The notes below the pieces were generated by a model. The model was not told the origin of the DNA. It was given only the letters and a program-made list of their open reading frames with translations, and did not search any database. DNA of 64,000 nt from an uncultured Latescibacterota bacterium. GTDB lineage: Bacteria > Latescibacterota > UBA2968. The stretch's first letter is position 1. Each line of letters begins with the position of its first letter. Position numbers and translations under genes: made by a program. Below are positions 25,130-34,376 of the stretch, piece after piece. The DNA lies in the NCBI GenBank assembly GCA_958295785.1, contig OY282377.1:2432394-2496393 (forward strand). The letters are read 5' to 3'.

Positions 25130-27550
25130 TTGGCAAAGACAAAAGTCAAAACAGCAACCAAAACAAAGCGGATTTACGAGGTTGCCCGCGAATTTAATTT
25201 GTCGAGCGCAGCAATGGTCGAGCAGATTGGAAGCCTCGGTTTTGACGTCAAAAACCACATGGCGGTCTGTACGGAGGCCATGATCGAGGCGGTGCAAAAG
25301 AAATTCGATTCGGAACGCCAAGCGACTCGGCGCAAGCTCAGACGCAGAGATGACGATCAAAAAGAACGCGAAACCCAGGCGCGAAAACCCCGCACGAGCC
25401 GGCGTCGGGCGGTTCGGCCTGTTGCCCAATCCACAAGCACGAGCAGCAGCGCGAACAGACAACGCCCAAGGCGACGGAGGCGGCGAACCGACTATCCGAA
25501 GGTTGTCGTTGAAGACATCAGTCAGGTCAGCGCAGTAAAACCGAAACAAGAAAAACCCGCTGTCGCGGACAAAGCCAAGCCCGAAGCAAAGCAGGACGAA
25601 GCGAAAACCCGCAAGCGGCCCCCGCGCAAACGCAGGCGGCGGCGCAAACGCCCGGTGGTGGATGAGCGCGAAGTTTCGGCAAATGTCCGCCGCACTCTGG
25701 CGCAGATGTCGAGTGGCACCACGCCATCGCGGACGCGCAGGCGACGGCGTCAGGACAGCGACACACCCGAAGACGCGCCCGATAGTGGCGATGGGCAAGT
25801 TCTCAAAGTCAACGAGTTCACAACCGTCGGCGAACTCGCGGCTCAAATGGACCTGCGGCCCACAGAAGTCATCACGCAGTGCCTCAAACTCGGCCTGATG
25901 GTGACGATCAATCAGCGCCTCGACATGGACACCCTCACGCTCGTTGCCGATGCATTTGGGTTTGGCGTTGAGCAACTCGAAGAATACGGCGAAGATATGT
26001 TGGAAGAAGCGGAGGCAGAAGGGGCTAAAGCCGACCTGAAACCCCGGCCCCCGGTCGTGACCATTATGGGGCATGTGGATCACGGCAAAACCTCGCTTTT
26101 GGATTATATTCGAGAGACCAATGTGATGGAAGGGGAAGCGGGCGGCATTACGCAGCATATTGGGGCCTATCACGTGGAACTCGGGGATGGGCGCGAAGTC
26201 TGCTTTCTCGACACGCCGGGTCACGAAGCCTTTACCGCGATGCGCGCGCGAGGGGCCAGCGTGACCGATGTGGTGGTTTTGGTCGTCGCCTCAGATGACA
26301 GCGTGATGCCGCAAACTGTAGAAGCCATCGACCACGCCAAAGCGGGCAATGTCCCGCTCGTTGTTGCCATTAACAAAATCGACTTGCCAACCGCAAACCC
26401 GGACAAAATCAAACGGGAACTGACCGAGCACAATGTCATTGTTGAGGATTACGGGGGCACGGTTCAGGTTTGCGAAATTTCCGCCAAGACCGGGCAAAAT
26501 ATCGACGCGTTGCTCGAATTGTTGGCCCTCGAAACGGAAATGCTCGAGATCAAAGCGGACCCGGACAGGCGCGCCAAAGGCACCATCGTAGAATCCAAAC
26601 TCGACCGCGGGCGCGGGAATGTCGCAACCGTGCTCGTGCAAGAAGGCAAGCTCAAAGTGGGCGACCCGTTTATTACGGGCATGTTCAACGGTCGCGTGCG
26701 CGCCATGCTCGACGAGCGCGGGGTGCCCGTCGATGTTGCCGGGCCTTCGCGCCCGGTTCAAGTGCTCGGCCTGGCCGGGCTGCCCCAAGCGGGCGATACC
26801 TTTCACGTTGTCGAAAATGAGCGCGAAGCCCGCGATATCAGCCAGAAACGGCAACAATTGCGGCGCGAGCAAGAATTTCACCGGGTGCGCCGCGTGTCAC
26901 TCGCCGATATTCACAAGCAGATCGAAACGGGCAATATCGAAGAACTGCGCCTCATTATCAAAGGCGATGTCGATGGTTCTGTCGAGGCCCTGCAAGACGC
27001 GCTCTTGCAAATCGAGCACGAGGAAGTGCGTCTCTCGGTCATTCACCGCGCTGTGGGCGCCATCTCTGAATCCGATATTTTGCTCGCATCGGCATCCGAG
27101 GCCATCATCATCGGGTTTAATGTGCGCCCCGACGCCAATGCCCGCGAGGTCGCCGCGCACGAGCGCGTGGATATTCGCTTGTACCGCGTGATTTACGAAG
27201 TCGTCGAAGATATCCGCGCCGCGCTTTCCGGGTTGCTGGCACCCAAAATCGAGGAAAACGTGCAAGGCGAGGCACAGGTGCGCGAACTCTTTCAGGTGCC
27301 CCGCATCGGCACAATTGCCGGCTGTTTGGTCTCGCAAGGTCTCATCCACCGCACGACCAGTGCGCGCGTGTTGCGCGATGGCGTTGTGATTTACGAAGGT
27401 CGAATTGGCTCTTTGCGGCGTTTTAAGGACGATGTCCGCGAAGTGCAAAACGGCTTTGAATGCGGCATTGGGATCGAAAATTTCAACGATGTCAAAGTCG
27501 GCGATGTCATTGAAACTTACGAACTCGTCGAAACCTCTCGCACGATCTAA
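25130..27550 (+). CDS. infB: Translation initiation factor IF-2
   Basis: 806 residues if read from TTG 25130; GTG 25121 is inside the GGAGGTGA ribosome binding site and is unlikely. N-terminal IF2_N ([20 protein letters not shown]), a long Arg/Lys-rich linker (about 70-210), a second IF2_N-like segment, then the GTPase: [10 protein letters not shown] (G1), DTPGHEAF (G3), NKID (G4). Domains II-IV follow. IF-2 brings initiator tRNA to the 30S subunit. The linker includes arginine runs ([15 protein letters not shown]) that bias composition but are normal for IF-2. Overlaps the next gene by one base (TAATG). Confidence 0.97.
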   Translation: MAKTKVKTATKTKRIYEVAREFNLSSAAMVEQIGSLGFDVKNHMAVCTEAMIEAVQKKFDSERQATRRKLRRRDDDQKERETQARKPRTSRRRAVRPVAQSTSTSSSANRQRPRRRRRRTDYPKVVVEDISQVSAVKPKQEKPAVADKAKPEAKQDEAKTRKRPPRKRRRRRKRPVVDEREVSANVRRTLAQMSSGTTPSRTRRRRRQDSDTPEDAPDSGDGQVLKVNEFTTVGELAAQMDLRPTEVITQCLKLGLMVTINQRLDMDTLTLVADAFGFGVEQLEEYGEDMLEEAEAEGAKADLKPRPPVVTIMGHVDHGKTSLLDYIRETNVMEGEAGGITQHIGAYHVELGDGREVCFLDTPGHEAFTAMRARGASVTDVVVLVVASDDSVMPQTVEAIDHAKAGNVPLVVAINKIDLPTANPDKIKRELTEHNVIVEDYGGTVQVCEISAKTGQNIDALLELLALETEMLEIKADPDRRAKGTIVESKLDRGRGNVATVLVQEGKLKVGDPFITGMFNGRVRAMLDERGVPVDVAGPSRPVQVLGLAGLPQAGDTFHVVENEREARDISQKRQQLRREQEFHRVRRVSLADIHKQIETGNIEELRLIIKGDVDGSVEALQDALLQIEHEEVRLSVIHRAVGAISESDILLASASEAIIIGFNVRPDANAREVAAHERVDIRLYRVIYEVVEDIRAALSGLLAPKIEENVQGEAQVRELFQVPRIGTIAGCLVSQGLIHRTTSARVLRDGVVIYEGRIGSLRRFKDDVREVQNGFECGIGIENFNDVKVGDVIETYELVETSRTI

Positions 27551-27831
27551 TGACCATTGGTTTTTGTCGCATCGACCTGTATTTGCCCGAATGCGCTTCC
27601 TTGAAGCAAAAGCGCGGCGTGCTCAAGGGCGTGATTGCGCGCACGCGCAACAAATTCAATGTGTCGGTTTCCGAACTGGCCGATCACGACCGCTGGCAAA
27701 AGGCGCAACTGGGCGTTGTCATCATTGCCGGCGAATCCCGCTATGCCAATCGGGTGTTGTCGCAGGTGGTCAACGCGATTGAGCGCGAGGATCGCCTAAT
27801 TTTGATAGACTATTCACTGGAACTTATCTGA
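27550..27831 (+). CDS. DUF503 family protein (YlxP-like)
   Basis: 93 residues. It matches DUF503: VGxCRIDLYLPEC-type start ([20 protein letters not shown]), KRGVLKGVIARTRNKFNVSV and ELADHDRWQKAQLGVVIIAG. YlxP-like proteins sit between infB and rbfA in many bacteria and are thought to act in ribosome assembly; the molecular role is unsettled. Its ATG shares a base with the infB stop. Confidence 0.9.
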   Translation: MTIGFCRIDLYLPECASLKQKRGVLKGVIARTRNKFNVSVSELADHDRWQKAQLGVVIIAGESRYANRVLSQVVNAIEREDRLILIDYSLELI

Positions 27832-27832
27832 C

Positions 27833-28168
27833 ATGCCGTCCTATCGCCCCGAAAGTGTGGGAAAAGCCATTCAGGTTGCCCTGAGCGAAATACTGCACGC
27901 GGAAACCCGCGACCCGGGCCTGGCCGATGTCACGATTACGTCCGTCAAAATGTCTCGAGATCTCCGCACCGCCAAAGTGTATGTCAGCGCGATGGATGGG
28001 GAAGAGGCACCCGTGCTCGACCGCCTGATGGGGGCGATGGCTTTTTTGCGCCGCGCGCTCGCCCAGCGCGTTCAATTGCGCCGCGTGCCCGAGTTGGTTT
28101 TTGCTCGGGATGAATCTATCGCGCACGGGACGCGCATCGATCAATTGCTCGACAGTCTCAACGCATAG
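27833..28168 (+). CDS. rbfA: Ribosome-binding factor A
   Basis: 111 residues. KH-like RbfA fold: VGKAIQVALSEILHAETRDP, LADVTITSVKMSRDLRTAKV, YVSAMDG and the RVQLRRVPELVFARDESIAH signature. RbfA binds the 30S neck during cold adaptation and 16S maturation. ATG 27833 lies one base after the previous stop. C-terminus short, as in minimal RbfA. Confidence 0.93.
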   Translation: MPSYRPESVGKAIQVALSEILHAETRDPGLADVTITSVKMSRDLRTAKVYVSAMDGEEAPVLDRLMGAMAFLRRALAQRVQLRRVPELVFARDESIAHGTRIDQLLDSLNA

Positions 28169-29047
28169 GTGGCTGCCATCAACGGCTTTTTGGGCATCGA
28201 CAAACCCGCTGGCTGGACGTCGCAAGATGTCGTCAGTTGGGTCCGCAAGCACTTTGGGATCAAAAAAGCCGGGCATACGGGCACGCTCGATCCCATGGCC
28301 ACGGGCGTTCTGATCCTCTGCCTAGGGGCCTATACGCGCCTCAGTTCGCATGTGATGGGACGCGACAAGCAGTATCGCGCGGTTGTTCGCTTGGGCATAA
28401 CGACCGATTCGCTCGACGCCGATGGTGTGGTGACTGGCAAATCGGGCGATATTCCAACCGATAGGGCGCGAATCGCACCCGCCGTCGCTGTATTCAGGGG
28501 AAAAATTGAACAAGTTCCGCCGATGTATTCGGCCATCCGCATGGGCGGGCGCAGGCTTTACGAACTCGCCCGCAAGGGTGTTGAGGTCGAGCGGCCACCG
28601 CGCCGCGTGTGCATCTACGAGCTCGATATCGCGGCGTATCGGCCCCCGCTCTTGCACTTGAATGTCCATTGCTCGAAAGGCACGTACATTCGGTCATTGG
28701 CAGATGACATTGGCAAACGCCTCGGTTGCGGCGCGCATCTATCCGCGCTTTGCCGAACCGCGATTGGCGATGTCGAACTGGAAAAATGCGTTGCGCTTTG
28801 CGATCTCGAGCGTGTAGAGCGGCTATCTGACGTGTTGCTCGATCCGCATGTCGTTTTATCCGATTTATCTTCGGTCTGTTTAAGCGCGTCACAGCAGGTG
28901 CGATTTTCACACGGCAACCCCGTGTTCGAGGTTGGAACAGATGTGCAGGCCGTTGTTAAAGTGCAAAATTCTCGCGGCGCCTTGCTCGGTCTCGGCCATC
29001 TCGCCGAGGGCGTCTTGAAGCCCATTCGCGTAATCCAAAACCGATGA
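28169..29047 (+). CDS. truB: tRNA pseudouridine-55 synthase
   Basis: 292 residues with a GTG start immediately after the rbfA stop. GFLGIDKPAGWTSQDVV opens the catalytic domain. The catalytic Asp is in GTLDPMATGVL (HTGTLDPMATG motif). Also YRAVVRLGITTDSLDADG, and the PUA-like C-terminus. TruB makes pseudouridine 55 in the T-loop of tRNAs. Overlaps ribF by four bases (ATGATG context). Confidence 0.95.
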   Translation: MAAINGFLGIDKPAGWTSQDVVSWVRKHFGIKKAGHTGTLDPMATGVLILCLGAYTRLSSHVMGRDKQYRAVVRLGITTDSLDADGVVTGKSGDIPTDRARIAPAVAVFRGKIEQVPPMYSAIRMGGRRLYELARKGVEVERPPRRVCIYELDIAAYRPPLLHLNVHCSKGTYIRSLADDIGKRLGCGAHLSALCRTAIGDVELEKCVALCDLERVERLSDVLLDPHVVLSDLSSVCLSASQQVRFSHGNPVFEVGTDVQAVVKVQNSRGALLGLGHLAEGVLKPIRVIQNR

Positions 29048-29985
29048 TGCACACCGTAATGCTTGAAGAACCGGTCGCGCTCGCCCATCCGGTGGTCACT
29101 GTTGGCACGTTTGACGGCATTCACATCGGGCATGTCTCGGTGATTAAAACCGCGATTCGCACGGCGCGAGCGCGCAAGGGCACATCGGTTGTCGTCACCT
29201 TTGATCCCCATCCCCGGCAGTTTATCGACGGCGCAGACGCGCCCGGGATATTGACAACGCTGACGGAAAAACAGCATCGCCTCGCAGCATTGGGGGTGGA
29301 TATTTTGGCTGTTGTGGGGTTTGACGACGCGCTTCGACTCTTGTCTCCCGAAGCATTTGTCAAACGTTTTCTCGTGGATAAACTCAGCGCGAGGGCCGTG
29401 ATCATCGGATACGATCACGGGTTTGGCAGGGATCGCCAAGGCGGGGTTGAAACGATGAAGCGGTTGGGCGAACAGTTTGGCTTCTCTGTGCTTTCGCCGC
29501 CGGCTGCGCGCATCGCGGAAAAACCCGTGAGCAGCACGCGGATTCGCAACGCGCTTTTAGACGGGGATCTGGACGCGGTTATTCGGCTGATGGGGCATCC
29601 CTACCCCTTGTGGGGGCGCGTGGTGGAAGGAGACAAGCGGGGGCGAGCACTGGGTTTTCCCACCGCCAATCTCAGGTTTGAAACCCCGGGCAAGCTCCTG
29701 CCGCCGCCGGGGGTTTACGCAGGTGTTGCAAAGTTGGATCGGCCCCATATCGCCGTTGTCAATTACGGCAAACGCCCGACATTTGGCGGGCACGAGGCAC
29801 AGTGTGAAGTCCATTTGCTCAATTTTTCGCGCGATCTTTACGGAAGTGTTTTGCCCCTCGATATTCACTATCGCATTCGCGGCGAGCGCGAATTTGACGG
29901 CAAAGAAGCGTTGATCGATCAGATCAATGCAGACATTCGGACCGCGGAACGCCTGCTTGCGCGGCACACCATATCACGGAGGTAA
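29044..29985 (+). CDS. ribF: Bifunctional riboflavin kinase/FAD synthetase
   Basis: 313 residues. The N-terminal FAD synthetase domain has TVGTFDGIHIGHVSVIK (nucleotidyltransferase HIGH motif), VTFDPHPRQF and the SSTRIRNAL motif. The C-terminal flavokinase domain has GRALGFPTANLRF and GVYAGVAKL, with the NYGKRPTFGG loop. It makes FMN and FAD from riboflavin. Placement between truB and rpsO is widespread in bacteria. Confidence 0.95.
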   Translation: MMHTVMLEEPVALAHPVVTVGTFDGIHIGHVSVIKTAIRTARARKGTSVVVTFDPHPRQFIDGADAPGILTTLTEKQHRLAALGVDILAVVGFDDALRLLSPEAFVKRFLVDKLSARAVIIGYDHGFGRDRQGGVETMKRLGEQFGFSVLSPPAARIAEKPVSSTRIRNALLDGDLDAVIRLMGHPYPLWGRVVEGDKRGRALGFPTANLRFETPGKLLPPPGVYAGVAKLDRPHIAVVNYGKRPTFGGHEAQCEVHLLNFSRDLYGSVLPLDIHYRIRGEREFDGKEALIDQINADIRTAERLLARHTISRR

Positions 29986-29988
29986 ATT

Positions 29989-30258
29989 TTGGCGTTGACG
30001 AAAGAAGAAAAGGCCGAGTTGATCGCCCAGTACGGGCGTGCAGAAGGCGATACCGGGTCGCCACAAGTGCAAATCGCACAGTTGACCACGCGCATCGCCC
30101 AACTGACCGAACACTTTCAAACCCACAAGAAAGACCATCACTCGCGACGCGGACTGCTCAAACTCGTTGGTCGCCGTCGTCGCTTGTTGCGGTATTTGCA
30201 ACGCGTCGACCTCGAAGGGTATCGCAATTTGATTGCGGCACTGGGCATTCGCGGTTGA
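29989..30258 (+). CDS. rpsO: 30S ribosomal protein S15
   Basis: 89 residues, TTG start at 29989 after ACGGAGG. Contains [40 protein letters not shown] and the usual C-terminal [10 protein letters not shown]15 binds 16S rRNA helices 20-22 early in 30S assembly, and in several bacteria controls its own mRNA. Followed by pnp, the classic pair. Confidence 0.97.
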   Translation: MALTKEEKAELIAQYGRAEGDTGSPQVQIAQLTTRIAQLTEHFQTHKKDHHSRRGLLKLVGRRRRLLRYLQRVDLEGYRNLIAALGIRG

Positions 30259-30350
30259 GTTTTTTTCCGTTCCGGCGGTTGGTCGTATCTCTGGCCTGTT
30301 GCCAGAGCACTGGAACGGATGTGTTTTTAAGCAATCATTTAGGAGAGAGA

Positions 30351-32468
30351 ATGAGAAAAAAAGTTGAGATGGAATACGCCGGGCGTCCGCTGTCCATTGA
30401 AACGGGTCGGGTGGCAAAACAGTCGCACGGGGCCGTGTGGATGCAGTACGGTGAAACCATTGTGTTGGTGGCAACAGTTTCCGATACCAGACCTTCGGAT
30501 TTTGATTTTTTTCCGCTTCAAGTCGATTACCGAGAAAAAATGTATGCCGGCGGGCGCATCCCCGGCAATTTTTTTAAGCGAGAAGGCGCGCCTACAACAA
30601 CGGAAAAATTGCACGCGCGTTTGATCGATCACCAAATCAGGCCCCTGTTTCCCCAAGCGTACCAATTTGAGACGCAGGTGTATGTCACGGTGTTGTCCTT
30701 CGACGGTGAAAATGACCCTGCGGTGCTCTCGATGGCCGGGGCGTCGGCGGCACTGAGCATTTCCGATATTCCATTTGACGGCCCCATCGGCGCGGTGTGC
30801 GTGGGGCGGGTCAATGGCGAATACAAGATCAATCCCACGCTTTCCGAGCTCGAAGACAGCGATGTTCACCTGATGGTGTCGGGCAATCGCGAGTCGATCA
30901 TTTCTGTGGAAGGCGATTTTCACGAAGTCGCCGATGGCGATGTGATCGGAGCCTTGCGCGTGGCGCATGAAGGCATTGTGCAACTGATCGAATTGCAAGA
31001 CGCGCTCATTGCCAAAGTGGGCAAAGCCAAGCGGTCTTATGACGACCCCCCAAAAAATGAAGCCCTCGCCGCTGCGGTTGCCGAACGCGCTTCAAGCCGC
31101 GTTCAGGAAGCCAATCGCATGCCGGATAAAATGGCGCGTGCACAGACCCTGACCGCCATCCGCGATGACGTGCGCGAAGCCCTCGCAGAAAATTTTGAAG
31201 CGGGCGAAATTGGCGATGAAATTGACCGCTTGATCAAAGCGGATATGCGCGCGATGATCCTCTCGGAAAACCAGCGCATCGATGGGCGCGGCCTCGATAG
31301 GGTTCGGCCCATTGACATCGATTTGAGTGTGTTGCCCCGCACGCACGGGTCCGCCATTTTTACGCGCGGTCAAACGCAGGCTTTGTGCGTGACCACGTTG
31401 GGGAGCAAAATGGACACGCGCATGGTAGATGACCTCGAGGGCAAATCGTTTAAGAGCTTTATGCTCGATTACAATTTTCCCCATTACAGCGTGGGAGAAA
31501 CCGGGCGCATTGGCGCGCCCGGCAGGCGCGAAGTCGGTCACGGCGTGCTGGCTGAAAAAGCACTCGCGCCCGTTGTGCCCAACGAAGAGCATTTTCCCTA
31601 TACGATCCGCCTCGTTTCCGAGATTTTGGAATCCAACAGTTCGTCTTCGATGGCGACCGTGTGCGGCGGGTCTCTCGCGTTGATGGATGCGGGCGTGCCC
31701 ATCAAAAGCCATGTCGCGGGCGCGGGCGTGGGCTTGGTCATGGACGGGGAACAATGGGCCGTGCTCACGGATATTTTGGGCGAAGAAGACCATCTGGGCG
31801 ATATGGACCTCAAAATTGCGGGCACGCGGGAGGGGTTGACAGCCATTCAGATGGACATCAAGATCGGTGGCGTGAGTTTTGAAATTCTCGATGCGGCGTT
31901 TGCCCGCGCCCGCGCCGCGCTCGATCACATCCTCGGTCTGATGGAAGAAGCCATTCCCGCGACGAGGCCCCATTTGTCCCAATACGCGCCGCGCATTTTG
32001 TCCGTCCGCATCGATCCGTCAAAAATTGGCACCGTTATTGGCCCGGGCGGCAAAACCATTCGCAGCATCGAAGAGACCGGGGCAACGGTTTCGGTTGAAG
32101 ACGATGGCCTCGTCACCGTGACCTCGTTGGATGCCCAAGCCGCGGAGACCGCGATGGGCATGGTCGAAGCCCTCGTGGAAGATGCGGAAATTGGGCGGAT
32201 TTACGAAGGCACGGTGCAGCGGATTACGGATTTTGGCGCGTTTATCGAAATTTTGCCGGGCAAAGATGGCCTGTGCCACATTTCCGAGCTCGAACACCAT
32301 CGGGTGCGCCGCGTGAACGACGTGCTCGAGGAAGGCGAAAAGGTGCGGGTCAAGGTGATCGACATCGACTCGCAGGGCAAAATCCGCCTGAGCCGCAAAG
32401 TGCTCATCGACAATCCCAATGGCGGTTCAATGCCGCAAAACAGACAACGCCCCCCGCGAAGATCGTGA
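30351..32468 (+). CDS. pnp: Polyribonucleotide nucleotidyltransferase
   Basis: 705 residues from ATG 30351 (MRKKVEMEYAGRPLSIETG), preceded by TAGGAGAGAG; the frame upstream to 30255 overlaps rpsO and is rejected. Two RNase PH domains (first: QVDYREKMYAGGRIPGNFFK; second: RGQTQALCVTTLGSK, and phosphate-binding SSSMATVCGGSLALMDAGV), then KH (GTVIGPGGKTIRSIEE) and S1 (YEGTVQRITDFGAFIEILPG). The 3'-5' phosphorolytic exoribonuclease of the degradosome. Last gene of the operon. Confidence 0.97.
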   Translation: MRKKVEMEYAGRPLSIETGRVAKQSHGAVWMQYGETIVLVATVSDTRPSDFDFFPLQVDYREKMYAGGRIPGNFFKREGAPTTTEKLHARLIDHQIRPLFPQAYQFETQVYVTVLSFDGENDPAVLSMAGASAALSISDIPFDGPIGAVCVGRVNGEYKINPTLSELEDSDVHLMVSGNRESIISVEGDFHEVADGDVIGALRVAHEGIVQLIELQDALIAKVGKAKRSYDDPPKNEALAAAVAERASSRVQEANRMPDKMARAQTLTAIRDDVREALAENFEAGEIGDEIDRLIKADMRAMILSENQRIDGRGLDRVRPIDIDLSVLPRTHGSAIFTRGQTQALCVTTLGSKMDTRMVDDLEGKSFKSFMLDYNFPHYSVGETGRIGAPGRREVGHGVLAEKALAPVVPNEEHFPYTIRLVSEILESNSSSSMATVCGGSLALMDAGVPIKSHVAGAGVGLVMDGEQWAVLTDILGEEDHLGDMDLKIAGTREGLTAIQMDIKIGGVSFEILDAAFARARAALDHILGLMEEAIPATRPHLSQYAPRILSVRIDPSKIGTVIGPGGKTIRSIEETGATVSVEDDGLVTVTSLDAQAAETAMGMVEALVEDAEIGRIYEGTVQRITDFGAFIEILPGKDGLCHISELEHHRVRRVNDVLEEGEKVRVKVIDIDSQGKIRLSRKVLIDNPNGGSMPQNRQRPPRRS

Positions 32469-32569
32469 GATAACACCCGCGCAGGCAAAACAACAAGGCG
32501 ATCGGTCTGTCAGAGGTGATACCCGGTCGTCTTTCGTCTTTTGGCAATATGGTCAAAAAGGGAGACACC

Positions 32570-32794
32570 ATGACGAATCACAAACCCCCCATGATGATGC
32601 AAGGCGGGGCTATCGGACGCTACCAAATCGAGTGTTGTGCCAAATCCGGAGATACGTACATCCTCGACACCGCAACCGGCGACGTGTGGATATTGTTCGT
32701 CGGCACGCGAGAGAACATGGAAAACCACCCCGCGCTCAATTCGCTCAGCGGCGCGCTGATCCACTTGGGGCGATGCGAGGCAGACGAGGATTAG
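32570..32794 (+). CDS. Small protein of unknown function
   Basis: 74 residues from ATG 32570, five bases after GGGAGA. After MTNHKPPMMMQGGAIGRYQI the protein looks like a small all-beta domain (SGDTYILDTATGDVWILFVG), which resembles single beta-propeller or bacterial PQQ-like blades, but I cannot assign it. A dispersed repeat follows. Probably real because of the ribosome binding site and codon use. Confidence 0.6.
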   Translation: MTNHKPPMMMQGGAIGRYQIECCAKSGDTYILDTATGDVWILFVGTRENMENHPALNSLSGALIHLGRCEADED

Positions 32795-32819
32795 GGAATC
32801 GACGAGTAATCGTCTCCAT

Positions 32820-32935
32820 CTCCCCCGTTATTCGCGCCGCTCATTGTAGGCTAACGCCTGTGCCTACGAGGAAGGGGGAAATAACGTCTTCCCACCCCCT
32901 TGCGAGGAGGGCTAGGGGATGGGTCACAACAGGAG
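32820..32935. repeat. Dispersed repeat family C, copy 2
   Basis: CCGTTATTCGCGCCGCTCAT, then TGTAGGCTAACGCCTGTGCC and CTTGCGAGGAGGGCTAGGGG. Matches 9028 onward. Confidence 0.5.
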
Positions 32936-32943
32936 ATGAGGTC

Positions 32944-33834
32944 ATGCCTCCCCAAAAAGTGGTCGTGGAAAAACACAAAACCGAATCGAAGCGAGCAAAT
33001 GAACTCAATGGCAAGATGTGGTTGCGGTATTCAATTTCGATTTGGAATGACATCAAAAAAACTCAAAAAGAAAAGGACTTGAAACACCCGGCCATGTTTC
33101 CACAGGCGTTGGCCTTACGGCTTATCGAGAGCTTTACCAATCGAGATGCTCGCTTGATACTCGACCCTTTTGTGGGTGTTGGCTCTACGTTGATCGCGGC
33201 CAAAGCGTTGGGCAAAGACGCTGTGGGGATAGAAATTTCGCCAGAGTTTGCCCAAATTGCAGAGGAGAGCGTTCATCAGATGCTTCCCTTTGCAGGCCAG
33301 ACCGATATCCAAGTCCATGTCGCCGACAGCAGAAAACTCGGTAACTATGTGTCCCCCAATAGCGTGGATATGGTGATTACATCTCCGCCTTATTGGGATA
33401 TTCTGTTGCAAAAACGAACAGCGGATTACAAAGCGCGCCGCGATTATGGGGAATCAGAGGCGGATTTGGGAAAAATTCGCGACTATGACGAGTTCTTATT
33501 TTCACTTCGCAAAATTTTTGAGCAGGTCTATGTTGCGATGAAGCCCAAAAGCTACTGTTGCGTGGTTGTCATGGATTTGCGAAAAAAGAGCCAGTTCTAT
33601 GCGTATCACCGCGATGTCTCTCTGTTTATGGAGGATATCGGCTTTATTTTTGACGATTTGATTATCTGGGACAGAGGGCACGAGTATAATAACTTGCGCC
33701 CACTCGGTTATCCGACGGTATTTCGCATCAACAAAATTCACGAGTTTCTCTTAATTTTTCAGAAACCACTCAAAGACCCGCACAGCACGCCAAATTTTGA
33801 AGTACACAAAAGGGATTGGCCCCAAAACTCTTGA
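32944..33834 (+). CDS. Site-specific DNA methyltransferase without visible restriction partner
   Basis: 296 residues from ATG 32944 after AGGAGATGAGG. SAM-binding motif I (LDPFVGVGSTLIAAKALGKD, near residue 74) precedes catalytic motif IV (TSPPYW, near residue 140), and a GIEISPEF motif II follows motif I. TSPPY is used by N4-cytosine and some N6-adenine enzymes; the I-then-IV order differs from the permuted order of many N4 enzymes. No endonuclease gene is next to it, so it is either an orphan or a left-over. The natural end is probably near LLIFQKP; the last 20 residues overlap a helix-hairpin-helix relic in another frame. Confidence 0.8.
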   Translation: MPPQKVVVEKHKTESKRANELNGKMWLRYSISIWNDIKKTQKEKDLKHPAMFPQALALRLIESFTNRDARLILDPFVGVGSTLIAAKALGKDAVGIEISPEFAQIAEESVHQMLPFAGQTDIQVHVADSRKLGNYVSPNSVDMVITSPPYWDILLQKRTADYKARRDYGESEADLGKIRDYDEFLFSLRKIFEQVYVAMKPKSYCCVVVMDLRKKSQFYAYHRDVSLFMEDIGFIFDDLIIWDRGHEYNNLRPLGYPTVFRINKIHEFLLIFQKPLKDPHSTPNFEVHKRDWPQNS

Positions 33835-33898
33835 ACGCCTGCGCCCCCACCTCGCACTGGTCACACCAATAAGCACAGCGGAGGAGTCTATCCAATGA
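33785..33898 (+). pseudogene. C-terminal helix-hairpin-helix relic
   Basis: In a frame different from the methyltransferase, codons ending with TGA (33896-33898) read RQILKYTKGIGPKTLERLRP then HLALVTPISTAEESIQ. KGIGPKTLERL is a good HhH DNA-binding core. Its stop overlaps the ATG at 33895 (ATGA), a coupling typical of real operon genes. The N-terminal part is missing. Confidence 0.5.
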
Positions 33899-34135
33899 GT
33901 TTAATTGAAATCATAGATTATATCGACCCTGACGTTGCCCGTAATCTAAGAGCCCCTAACAAAAAGCGTTGACATGGATTTGTGAGAGGCCGCCTTTGAG
34001 GCGTTCCTGCGGGTGTTCACGCCTCTGTTTCAGATGCTTGATTTCTTTTTCTTAGGGCTTCTTAGCACTGGCTTACGGCGTTTTGGTACAGGCTCTGCAA
34101 CGCCACGGTCTGGATTGCGGATTGTCGCGGATTAG
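33895..34135 (+). pseudogene. Short ORF split by MITE copy 5
   Basis: GGAGGAG then ATG 33895: MSLIEIIDYIDPDVARNL, then the MITE. Joining across the insertion and one TWA target gives ...NLSTGLRRFGTGSATPRSG to a TAG at 34133-34135. Unknown function; only about 42 codons survive, so the original 3' part may be lost too. Confidence 0.45.
33950..34061 (+). mobile_element. 112-bp MITE, copy 5
   Basis: Ends GAGCCCCTAACA and TTAGGGCTTC (slightly diverged), flanks TAA and TTA. It splits the ORF at 33895. Confidence 0.88.
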
Positions 34136-34229
34136 GGGATTGCGCGGATTACCCCCCACCCTCCTGCCTCCGCTATGTCCTCTCTGTCTGCTCCATTGGC
34201 TGTCCTGCGCTTCCCAATATGTGTCCCTC

Positions 34230-34289
34230 TGTGGTTGCCTTTTCGGGCGGGCACGGAGGCACCGTCCCTACGTTTTTATGTTCGCATCT
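34230..34289 (-). repeat. GC-rich dispersed repeat, copy 7 (inverted)
   Basis: TTGCCTTTTCGGGCGGGCAC followed by GGAGGCACCGTCCCTACG, the complement of copy 2. Confidence 0.75.
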
Positions 34290-34376
34290 TTGTCCAACAA
34301 AGTCTTGTCAAAAATGGCGTGATTGTGTAATTTTTGTTCCCCATTTTTGTTCATCAATTTTTTCAAGGTGGCGTTT

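Noticed and set aside
25127-26224. Long minus-strand ORF over infB
   Set aside because: Shadow of the Arg/Lys-rich IF-2 linker and the start of its GTPase domain.
31092-31982. Long minus-strand ORF over pnp
   Set aside because: Antisense to a clear PNPase; GC-biased codons leave the complementary frame open.
32419-32943. 175-codon N-terminal extension of the DNA methyltransferase
   Set aside because: It overlaps the pnp end, a small gene and a repeat; ATG 32944 has a good ribosome binding site.
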